A stretch of 11,717 bases of DNA from Clostridiales bacterium (GTDB lineage: Bacteria > Bacillota_A > Clostridia > Peptostreptococcales > Anaerovoracaceae): contig JAILFI010000051.1 of assembly GCA_024697655.1 (NCBI GenBank), forward strand, positions 1 to 11,717. The letters are read 5' to 3'. Positions within the stretch are counted from its first letter, which is position 1, and every line of letters begins with the position of its first letter. A program made the translations under genes and the position numbers. Below are positions 1 to 5,219 of the stretch, one piece after another. The notes below the pieces were generated by a model, which ran no database searches, was not told where the DNA came from, and saw only the letters and a list, made by a program, of their open reading frames with translations.

Positions 1-359
1 ACTATCAGATCGTTCTCGATGAGGATCTGGAAGCGCCGCTCGCGGCGGGTGACCAGGTCGGCTATATCTCCTACGTGAAAGCGGATGGAACAGAAGCCCA
101 GGCGCCTATCGTCGTGCGGGAGGATGATCCTGAGGGCGGCCCCTGGACGAAGATCTACATCAGTGATTTTCATTTCTGGGCGGGGCTGATCATGATCGCG
201 ATCGTGGCGATCCCTCTTCTGCTGGGAATGCTGGCACAGCGCAAGCAGGCGAAGCGGGGACAGACCCGCAGCCAGCGCTATGCGGCGCAGGGCGGCAGCG
301 GACAGTATGCGCAGAACCGCCGCAGCAGCAGGCACAAGAAAAAACGGCGCCGCAGATAG
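1..359 (+). CDS. D-alanyl-D-alanine carboxypeptidase-like protein, C-terminal part (partial)
   Basis: The reading frame is open from the window edge (first full codon at base 3) to a TAG at 357-359, leaving about 118 residues of the C-terminus. The first part, with LEAPLAAGDQVGYISYV, resembles the C-terminal beta-domain of PBP5/DacF-type D,D-carboxypeptidases, where an 'APxxxGxxVGxxxY' pattern is typical. A single hydrophobic segment (FWAGLIMIAIVAIPLLLGML) follows, then a strongly basic tail ending in HKKKRRRR. This fits a protein whose catalytic part lies outside the membrane and whose tail lies in the cytoplasm. In the family the enzyme trims the terminal D-Ala from peptidoglycan stem peptides. 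The catalytic serine motifs lie upstream of the window and cannot be checked. uvrC starts 24 bp downstream on the same strand, so the two may be co-transcribed. Another membrane-anchored wall protein with a similar C-terminal domain is possible. Confidence 0.65.
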   Translation, partial: YQIVLDEDLEAPLAAGDQVGYISYVKADGTEAQAPIVVREDDPEGGPWTKIYISDFHFWAGLIMIAIVAIPLLLGMLAQRKQAKRGQTRSQRYAAQGGSGQYAQNRRSSRHKKKRRRR

Positions 360-383
360 CGATTCCGCGAAAGGAACACGCTT

Positions 384-2369
384 TTGGATAAGGATATCGA
401 AAACAAACTTCGAAACAGGGAACCGGAGGAGGCTCCGGCGCTGCCCGGGGAGAGCAGCGAGCGGCTGCCCGGCCGCGAGGATCTGCCCCGGCATATCCGG
501 GAGAACTTGAAAAAACTGCCCGACAAACCCGGCGTCTATCTTCACCGGGACAAGATGGGCACCATTATTTACGTGGGCAAGGCAGTCTCGCTGAAGAACC
601 GTGTGCGCCAGTATTTTCAGTCCAAGAAGAACATGGACGCAAAGGTGCGCGCGATGGTGGGGCACATCGCGGACTTTGAGTACATCGTCTGCGGCAGCGA
701 GATGGAAGCCTTCATCCTCGAGAACAACCTGATCAAACAGCATCAGCCAAAGTACAACATCCTTCTGCGGGATGACAAGACCTATCCGTATGTGAAGATC
801 ACGACCAACGAGGAATGGCCGCGCCTGGTCAAGACAAGGATCGTCGGCAAGGACAAGGCAAAGTACTTCGGACCGTATTCGGATGTCGGCGCGGTCAATG
901 ATGTGATCCGCCTGCTTAACGATGTTTTCGTGCTCAAACGGTGCGCAGCGCCTTCCTTCAAACCCGGCGCAAAGCCCTGTCTCAACTATCACATTGGCAA
1001 GTGTGAGGGCATTTGTCTGGGAAATGTGGATCACGATGCGTACATGGAGCGGGTCGAAAAGGCCATGGCCTATTTTGCCGGCAAAGACCGTTCGGTGGAG
1101 CACTATCTGAAAAAACTGATGAATGAGGCCGCGGAATCGCTGGATTTCGAGACGGCGGCCAAATACCGCGACCATCTGCTCGCGGCGCAGGCGCTCCGGG
1201 AGGGGCAGCGCGTCACCTTCCGTCAGAACGTCGACCTCGACGCGGTCCTGACCGTCGGGCCGTCTCATATGGCAGTCTTCTTCGTGCGCGACGGCAAACT
1301 CTCCGGCCGCGAGGTCTTTGATATCCAGGCGGAGGAGGCGGATACAGCCGGCGAGCGCACCGGTGCGTTCATCCGGCAGTACTACGGAGCGATGACGGAC
1401 GGACCGGGGGAGATCCTGGTGGCGGATGTGCCGGAAGACGCGGCGCTGACCGAAGCCTTTCTTTCTGAGATCTGGGGACGCAAGGTACGCATCCTCAAGC
1501 CGGAACGCGGCGAAAAGCGGGCGCTGCTCGCGCTGGCGACCGGCAACCGGGACGACATGCTCCGCAATATGGAAGGCCGTGACGAGCGCAGCCGCAAAAA
1601 GGAAGAACGTCTGAAGGACCGGCTGATCGCACTGTTTGAAGATATGGATACGCAGCCGGACTGGATGCCCGCCGTTCCCGAACGCAAGCTCCGCGTGGAA
1701 GCATATGATATATCCAATACGAACGGCATCGATACCGTGGCGGCCATGGTCGTCTTCCGCGGGCTCAAGCCGGACCGGCGCGCCTACCGCAAATTCAAGA
1801 TCCGGACAGACCTGCCCGGCGACGACTACGCGGCGATGCAGGAAGTGCTGTACCGGCGGTTCAAGCGGGCGATGGCGGGGGATCCCGGTTTTAAGGAACT
1901 CCCCGATCTGCTCGTGATCGACGGCGGCAAGGGCCACCTGCATGCGGTCAGACAGATCCTCACGGCGCTCAAACTGCAGATCCCTGCGGTCGGGGCGGTC
2001 AAGGACGACCACCACAGGACCCGCGGCCTGGTCTACGTGCCGGCGGGTGCGGCGGAGGACGAAACGAAAGAGATCGATCTCAAAATAGAGCCCTTCCTCT
2101 TCAGTTATATCGGGACGATGCAGGAGGAGGTGCACCGGTTCGTCAGGGAATATCACCGGAAGATCCGCGACCGCAAATCGCTGGTCTCGGTGCTGGATGA
2201 GATCCCGGGGATCGGGCCTAAGAAGCGTACCGCACTGCTCCGGCAGTTCGGCAGCGTGGAGGCGGTGAAAGCCGCAACGGAAGAGGAACTGCTGCAGACG
2301 CCCGGCATCACAACTGCGAATGCAGCGGCGATCCGCGGTTTCTTTACAGGCAGTGAAGTGTCGGATTGA
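384..2369 (+). CDS. uvrC: UvrABC excision nuclease subunit C
   Basis: UvrC makes both incisions around a DNA lesion after UvrA/UvrB recognition in nucleotide excision repair. The 661-residue product has the full family layout. The N-terminal GIY-YIG nuclease spans about 46-125 (PGVYLHRD, then IIYVGKAVSLKNRVRQYF), with FGPYSD at 162-167. Cysteines follow around 187-211. A UVR motif at about 243-272 binds UvrB. The C-terminal RNase H-like nuclease spans about 435-595, with a probable DDH triad at D442 (AYDIS), D513 (VIDGGKGHL) and H584 (EVHRFV). Helix-hairpin-helix motifs lie at about 606-655 (IPGIGPKKRTALLRQFGS). The start is TTG at 384, with AAAGGA ending 8 nt upstream. No in-frame ATG lies before the conserved domain, because the next Met is in the GIY-YIG core. 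Length is normal for the family and nothing looks damaged. A weak hairpin (2372-2402) after the stop lacks a T-tract. Confidence 0.97.
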   Translation: MDKDIENKLRNREPEEAPALPGESSERLPGREDLPRHIRENLKKLPDKPGVYLHRDKMGTIIYVGKAVSLKNRVRQYFQSKKNMDAKVRAMVGHIADFEYIVCGSEMEAFILENNLIKQHQPKYNILLRDDKTYPYVKITTNEEWPRLVKTRIVGKDKAKYFGPYSDVGAVNDVIRLLNDVFVLKRCAAPSFKPGAKPCLNYHIGKCEGICLGNVDHDAYMERVEKAMAYFAGKDRSVEHYLKKLMNEAAESLDFETAAKYRDHLLAAQALREGQRVTFRQNVDLDAVLTVGPSHMAVFFVRDGKLSGREVFDIQAEEADTAGERTGAFIRQYYGAMTDGPGEILVADVPEDAALTEAFLSEIWGRKVRILKPERGEKRALLALATGNRDDMLRNMEGRDERSRKKEERLKDRLIALFEDMDTQPDWMPAVPERKLRVEAYDISNTNGIDTVAAMVVFRGLKPDRRAYRKFKIRTDLPGDDYAAMQEVLYRRFKRAMAGDPGFKELPDLLVIDGGKGHLHAVRQILTALKLQIPAVGAVKDDHHRTRGLVYVPAGAAEDETKEIDLKIEPFLFSYIGTMQEEVHRFVREYHRKIRDRKSLVSVLDEIPGIGPKKRTALLRQFGSVEAVKAATEEELLQTPGITTANAAAIRGFFTGSEVSD

Positions 2370-2391
2370 GCGATTCCGCACGGAGAAAAAG

Positions 2392-2420
2392 TTGCGGGAA
2401 TCCCCCGGATAGGGTAAAAT
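2392..2420 (+). promoter_or_regulatory. Candidate sigma-A promoter for the DUF1292 pair
   Basis: TTGCGG (2392-2397) and TAAAAT (2415-2420) are separated by exactly 17 bp. The predicted transcription start, near 2427, lies about 22 nt before the ATG at 2449, leaving room for the GGAGGA ribosome site. This suggests the two small genes have their own transcript as well as any read-through from uvrC. It is supported by motif match only. Confidence 0.55.
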
Positions 2421-2448
2421 CCAAATATACATGGAACGGAGGATAAAC

Positions 2449-2793
2449 ATGGCAAATAAAAAAGTCAGCAGCAAAAAGAAAAAGAGCATGCCGAAGGGCA
2501 ATCAGAACGCCCAGCAGAAAGAGGCTTCCAAAAAAGAGGAAGTCCGCGACGTCGTCACGCTGGAGTTTGATGACGGCAAAGAACAGGCGTGCTTCATCGA
2601 AGGGATCTTCGACTGCGGCGGGCAGGACTATATCGCGCTGGTCCCGGATGACAAGTCCGGAGATGTCTACATTTATAAGTATTTCCAGATCGATGATGAG
2701 AACTACCGTCTGGAAGACGAGGCCGACGAAGCGAAATTTGCGGCAGCAGTACGTGAGTACGAGGATATCGTAGGGTATAAGAGAGAGGCGTAG
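2449..2793 (+). CDS. DUF1292 family protein with Lys-rich N-terminal tail
   Basis: This is a small acidic protein of 114 residues. ATG at 2449 is chosen over the in-frame ATG at 2431 because GGAGGA (2438-2443) sits 5 nt before it, and the upstream ATG overlaps that site. The first 30 or so residues are Lys/Gln-rich (MANKKVSSKKKKSMPKG) and probably disordered. The rest fits DUF1292: VVTLEFDDGKEQACFIEGIF, then DYIALVPDD, YIYKYFQID and a C-terminal acidic helix. The family is widespread in Firmicutes (YrzB-like) and has no settled function. No signal peptide or membrane segment is seen. The gene ends 15 nt before a second DUF1292 gene and probably shares its mRNA. Confidence 0.85.
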   Translation: MANKKVSSKKKKSMPKGNQNAQQKEASKKEEVRDVVTLEFDDGKEQACFIEGIFDCGGQDYIALVPDDKSGDVYIYKYFQIDDENYRLEDEADEAKFAAAVREYEDIVGYKREA

Positions 2794-2808
2794 AGCCGGA
2801 GGTAGAGT

Positions 2809-3087
2809 ATGACGGATAAGAAAGACGATAAAGAATATCTGACCTTATCGTTCGATGACGGGGAAGATGTGGAATACGAAGTCCTGGGCGTACTCGACGT
2901 GGAGGAGAAGACCTACATCGTGATGGTGCCCGAGACCGACAAGGACAGCATTGAGATCTTCGGTCTGGAAGATGTCGATGATGACCCGGAGACGGAAGAG
3001 ATCATCATGATCGATGACGACGAAGAGTACATGAAGGTCGTCAACGCGCTGCGCGACATGGGCTTCTCGATCGAGATGGACGAATAA
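2809..3087 (+). CDS. DUF1292 family protein (second paralogue)
   Basis: This 92-residue, very acidic cytoplasmic protein has ATG at 2809, preceded by GGAGGT (2798-2803) with a 5-nt spacer. It follows the same DUF1292 pattern as the gene before it: YLTLSFDDGEDVEYEVLGVL, TYIVMVPETD, an acidic stretch, and a final helix (EEYMKVVNALRDMGF). The two proteins align across the whole core (TL-FDDG, Y-VP), so they look like tandem paralogues, but this copy lacks the basic N-terminal tail. No function is established for the family. It is the last gene before a bidirectional terminator and a convergent gene. Confidence 0.85.
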   Translation: MTDKKDDKEYLTLSFDDGEDVEYEVLGVLDVEEKTYIVMVPETDKDSIEIFGLEDVDDDPETEEIIMIDDDEEYMKVVNALRDMGFSIEMDE

Positions 3088-3130
3088 AAGAACACCCGGC
3101 GCATCCTGCCGGGGGTCCGGTCGTATTGTG

Positions 3131-3177
3131 AAAAAGTACCGCTGCTGCGGAGAAGACCGCGGCGCGGTATTTTATAT
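3131..3177. terminator. Bidirectional intrinsic terminator between convergent genes
   Basis: An imperfect GC-rich stem pairs TACCGC plus CTGCGG on the left with CCGCGG plus GCGGTA on the right (about 3137-3169). It is flanked by AAAAA (3131-3135) and TTTTAT (3170 on), so each strand carries a U-tract after the hairpin. It lies between the DUF1292 gene and the minus-strand lysozyme and can serve both. A smaller hairpin at 3095-3113 (CCCGGC/GCCGGG) has no T-tract. Confidence 0.7.
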
Positions 3178-3180
3178 TGC

Positions 3181-4029
3181 CTAGAGCTTGTTCAGTTCTT
3201 CGGGCGAGCCGTTGAAGACGTCCAGATCGATGTAGGGTTCTTCGCCGTCATACCCGTCGAGCTGGCCTTCATAGGTGTACTGGCAGAACATCCACGGGGT
3301 GCCGTCCGGCAGCGTCCGCGGCAGACTGTGGTCGGCGATCCAGATCGGATTGTCGTAGCGGCCGAGAATGTACCGGTCATAGACATAGGCGGTCGTGTAC
3401 AGGATGGGTGTTTTGCCGTATTCTTTTTCCAGCGCTTCGAGGATCGGATCGAGCGTTTCCTCAAAGTGTTCCTGCGAGGGCGGCGAGTCGATGAACTCCT
3501 GGTACAGTTCGATGTCGACGACCGGGGGCAGCGCGTGCTTGTCTTTGGGGACGGTGGAGATGAAATTGGCCGCCTGCTCTTTGCCGGAGGTGCGGAAACT
3601 CATGAAATGATAGGCACCATAGCGGAGCCCCTCGCAGCGGGAGGCGTTTTCCCAGTTCTGTGAGAATCGCTGATCCACCCAGGCATTGCCTTCCGTGGCT
3701 TTGATGAATGCGAACTGAACGCCTTGCTCATGCAGGACCTCAAAATCGATCTCCCCCTGGTAGTTGGAGACATCGACTCCCTGCGTATAGACGACCTCTT
3801 CCGTTTCTTCCTCCGAGAGCGGTACGTCGATCAGCGGTTTGACGGAGGACGAAGCATCGCCCCGTCCGTGCAGGGCGATGACGAGAACCATGGACAGGAG
3901 CACAAGGACGAAGAGCACAGAAAGGGGGCGCGGCTGAAAACGCATGCCCGCCTGTTTTTTCCCCGTGCGTCTTCTGACTTTGCGCGAGGGAGTCGTATGC
4001 GGCTTGTTCTTTCTGTCGTTGCTGCTCAT
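3181..4029 (-). CDS. Membrane-anchored GH25 family lysozyme (muramidase)
   Basis: GH25 enzymes cut the MurNAc-GlcNAc bond of peptidoglycan. The 282-residue product has a basic cytoplasmic N-terminus (1-33), one membrane segment (about 36-53, PLSVLFVLVLLSMVLVIAL), a short linker, and a GH25 domain at about 82-282. Visible family motifs are GVDVSNYQGEIDF (84-96), FAFIKATEG (106-114), YGAYHF (137-142), the catalytic DxE pair D172/E174 in PPVVDIEL, IWIADH (229-234), and a closing CQYTYEG with IDLDVFNG. No hydrophobic-Gly-Cys lipobox is seen, so it is probably held by the N-terminal segment with the enzyme outside. Start: ATG at 4029 (minus strand) has no Shine-Dalgarno, and an extended -10 sits 6 nt upstream, pointing to a leaderless mRNA. 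The alternative is Met29, which also has only a weak upstream purine run. The gene is monocistronic and convergent with the DUF1292 genes. A role in wall turnover is inferred. Confidence 0.92.
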   Translation of the reverse strand: MSSNDRKNKPHTTPSRKVRRRTGKKQAGMRFQPRPLSVLFVLVLLSMVLVIALHGRGDASSSVKPLIDVPLSEEETEEVVYTQGVDVSNYQGEIDFEVLHEQGVQFAFIKATEGNAWVDQRFSQNWENASRCEGLRYGAYHFMSFRTSGKEQAANFISTVPKDKHALPPVVDIELYQEFIDSPPSQEHFEETLDPILEALEKEYGKTPILYTTAYVYDRYILGRYDNPIWIADHSLPRTLPDGTPWMFCQYTYEGQLDGYDGEEPYIDLDVFNGSPEELNKL

Positions 4030-4035
4030 AGGGGT

Positions 4036-4044
4036 ATCATAGCA
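4036..4044 (-). promoter_or_regulatory. Extended -10 promoter of the GH25 gene (leaderless candidate)
   Basis: On the minus strand the bases read TGC TATGAT, a good extended -10. Only 6 nt separate it from the ATG, so the expected transcription start falls on or next to the A of the start codon. No convincing -35 lies 16-18 bp upstream. Motif evidence only. Confidence 0.45.
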
Positions 4045-4103
4045 AAAAAAGCTTCAGCCCGCATAAAAAACCCCTAAATTGTTTCACAGCAGCAAAAAAC
4101 TGT

Positions 4104-4132
4104 TTGCCACGTCAGAATAAGTGTGCTATATT
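4104..4132 (+). promoter_or_regulatory. Promoter of tRNA-Leu
   Basis: TTGCCA (4104-4109), a 17-bp spacer and TATATT (4127-4132) preceded by TGC form an extended -10 promoter. The expected start, near 4139, lies about 6 nt before the mature tRNA 5' end. Confidence 0.75.
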
Positions 4133-4144
4133 AGATGAGTACTT

Positions 4145-4231
4145 GCGGATGTGGCGGAATTGGCAGACGCGCACGGTTCAGGTCCGTGTGAATGCAAGTT
4201 CATGGGGGTTCGAATCCCTTCATCCGCACCA
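4145..4231 (+). tRNA. tRNA-Leu (anticodon CAG), CCA encoded
   Basis: The acceptor strands GCGGATG (4145-4151) and CATCCGC (4221-4227) pair fully, and are followed by discriminator A and an encoded CCA (4229-4231). The anticodon stem CACGG/CCGTG (4172-4176, 4184-4188) encloses TTCAGGT, giving anticodon CAG (4179-4181), which reads the leucine codon CUG. A long class-II variable arm (about 4188-4203) fits leucine. The T-loop is TTCGAAT (4209-4215), closed by GGGGG/CCCTT with two G-U pairs at its base. It has its own promoter and terminator. Confidence 0.97.
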
Positions 4232-4268
4232 ACGAAAAGAGAATGGCTTTGGCCATTCTTTTTTCGTT
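4231..4268. terminator. tRNA-Leu terminator, 17-bp inverted repeat
   Basis: The arms 4231-4247 and 4252-4268 pair along all 17 positions with one G-U and a 4-base TTTG loop. The upper stem is AGAATGGC/GCCATTCT, followed by TTTTTT. The lower stem extends back to the last A of the tRNA CCA. A T-run also occurs in the opposite orientation, so it may also stop the convergent Lin0512 transcript. Confidence 0.85.
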
Positions 4269-4279
4269 TATACAGAAAC

Positions 4280-4342
4280 AAGGGATTCGAACCCGAAAGG
4301 GCGCGAGCGTAGAGCGAGCAGTTCCGGTGGAACTGCGAGTAG
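4280..4342. repeat. tRNA T-arm-like inverted copy plus hairpin element
   Basis: Bases 4280-4294 (AAGGGATTCGAACCC) are an exact 15-nt reverse complement of 4206-4220, the T-arm of the neighbouring tRNA-Leu. A GC-rich stretch and a perfect hairpin GCAGTTCC-GGT-GGAACTGC (4318-4336) follow. The element stops at the stop codon of the Lin0512 gene (4343-4345). No coding role is seen. From memory, similar T-arm-plus-hairpin pieces recur beside tRNA genes in clostridial genomes, but this was not checked. Confidence 0.6.
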
Positions 4343-4714
4343 CTATTCTTTTACATTGATCCACACTGTGATGACCGCCAGCGCGACGAGGATGTTCGTC
4401 TTCGGCATACCGTTCAGGGCGATTCCCTCCGGATCCGCTCCGCCTTTATGCGTGCGGACGGTCACATCGTCGTACATGAAGGCCATGTAGTCTTTGACCA
4501 TCTGTTCATCGACTTCTTCCGGGCTTGGTACGTAGACATCGATGTCCAGCCGTACCTGCCCCTTTTTATCCAGAATGCCGTGGATCTCGGACATACCTGC
4601 CATGCAGCAGTGATGCATCGCATCCGCAAGTGCTTTCTTCACGGCGTTGTTGGTGTCGGCACCGTGGACGTCCACGCCCTGGCCGATCTCGATGTTGTAT
4701 CTTTTAAAAGCCAT
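4343..4714 (-). CDS. Lin0512 family conserved protein
   Basis: This 123-residue protein starts at ATG 4714 (minus strand) with a strong AGGAGG (plus-strand 4720-4725) 5 nt upstream. The sequence resembles the Lin0512 family (TIGR02058) in its N-terminal pattern MAFKRYNIEIGQGVDVHGAD, in NNAVKKALADAMHHCCMAG around residues 22-40, and in a DIDVYVPSPEEVD segment. Family members are short, soluble and of unknown function; the paired His/Cys residues (HHCC) might bind metal, which is inference. The C-terminus (KTNILVALAVITVWINV) is hydrophobic but fits a buried strand or helix of a small alpha-beta protein better than a membrane anchor. It is transcribed away from the riboswitch operon and convergent with tRNA-Leu. 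The family assignment comes from pattern memory, not a search. Confidence 0.75.
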   Translation of the reverse strand: MAFKRYNIEIGQGVDVHGADTNNAVKKALADAMHHCCMAGMSEIHGILDKKGQVRLDIDVYVPSPEEVDEQMVKDYMAFMYDDVTVRTHKGGADPEGIALNGMPKTNILVALAVITVWINVKE

Positions 4715-4746
4715 GATATCCTCCTGTTCCGCATTTCTTTCCTGTT

Positions 4747-4775
4747 ATTCTATACTCCTTGCACAGTCTCTTCAA
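4747..4775 (-). promoter_or_regulatory. Candidate promoter of the Lin0512 gene
   Basis: On the minus strand TTGAAG (plus-strand 4770-4775) and TAGAAT (4747-4752) are 17 bp apart, placing the start about 25 nt upstream of the ATG and before AGGAGG. An overlapping TATAGA is also present. Motif evidence only. Confidence 0.45.
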
Positions 4776-4835
4776 TACGCGTTCAGTTCTATCCGATCGG
4801 TATATGTACGCATCTTTCAGACAGTTATTGATTCG

Positions 4836-4865
4836 TTGACATATAAGAAAAAGATTTGGTATAGT
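4836..4865 (+). promoter_or_regulatory. Promoter of the cobalamin-riboswitch operon
   Basis: A perfect -35 TTGACA (4836-4841), an 18-bp spacer and -10 TATAGT (4860-4865) preceded by TGG (extended -10) form a strong promoter. The expected transcription start is about 4872, just before the riboswitch. The long untranslated leader to 5219 therefore holds the regulatory RNA. Confidence 0.8.
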
Positions 4866-4885
4866 CAAGAGGACTATTATGACAG

Positions 4886-5080
4886 GGCTGCAGTGCCAGA
4901 AAGAATTGTCTGGATAATAGGGAACCGGGTGCAAATCCTGGACGATCCGGTCACTGTGAATAGGGAGCGTTCCCCACAAAAGGCCATTGGATTACGTGCG
5001 TATGCCTAGCGATGAATATGCACATCTGAGAAGGCGCGGGAATGTGCTGATCTATGAGTCAGGAAACCTGCTGTAAGCCA
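4886..5080 (+). promoter_or_regulatory. Cobalamin riboswitch (RF00174-like aptamer)
   Basis: The conserved aptamer landmarks occur in order: AATAGGGAA (4916-4924), GGGTGCAAATCC (4927-4938), CACTGTGA (4952-4959), GGGAGCG (4963-4969), GGCCATTGG (4982-4990, matching the usual GCCACTGG), AGAAGGCG, and the hallmark GAGTCAGGAAACCTGC (5056-5071). GGCTGCAG (4886-4893) pairs with CTGTAAGCC (5071-5079, one bulge) to close the domain. CCAGA/TCTGG (4896-4900, 4909-4913) makes a 5' hairpin, and GTGCGTAT/ATATGCAC (from 4996) a peripheral one. Such RNAs bind a cobalamin and shut off downstream expression. The corrinoid-type genes and terminator that follow agree with this. Confidence 0.93.
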
Positions 5081-5150
5081 TTTGAGTTGGGAGACTTCCG
5101 GAGAAAGTAGTCCAATGACATTCGTTGATTGTGACATCATTTCAAACGAA

Positions 5151-5180
5151 GATCCCTGCTTGCCGGAAGCAGGGTCTTTT
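5151..5180 (+). terminator. Riboswitch-controlled intrinsic terminator
   Basis: CCCTGCTT (5154-5161) and AAGCAGGG (5167-5174) form a perfect 8-bp stem with loop GCCGG, followed by TCTTTT (5175-5180). It lies after the aptamer and 40 nt before the first gene, so B12 control is probably by transcription termination. CTTCCGG at 5095-5101 is complementary to CCGGAAG at 5163-5169 (loop plus 3' arm) and is a candidate antiterminator strand. Confidence 0.85.
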
Positions 5181-5219
5181 GCGTGAAATGAAAGGGTTCT
5201 TTACAGAGAGAGGGACAAA

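Noticed and set aside
2372..2402. Hairpin after uvrC (GATTCCGCA with TGCGGGAATC) as a terminator.
   Set aside because: The stem has a bulge, no T-tract follows, and its right arm overlaps the -35 of the candidate promoter.
3095..3113. CCCGGC/GCCGGG hairpin right after the second DUF1292 gene as the main terminator.
   Set aside because: No U-tract follows. The hairpin at 3131-3177 has flanking A and T tracts and fits better.
4206..4294. The repeated T-arm sequence as the attachment sites of an integrated element.
   Set aside because: The copies are inverted and only about 60 nt apart, with no integrase or cargo between or near them.
4104..4490. A 128-codon plus-strand frame running through tRNA-Leu and the T-arm repeat.
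   Set aside because: It is a translation of tRNA, terminator and repeat. Such tRNA-derived frames are common false genes.
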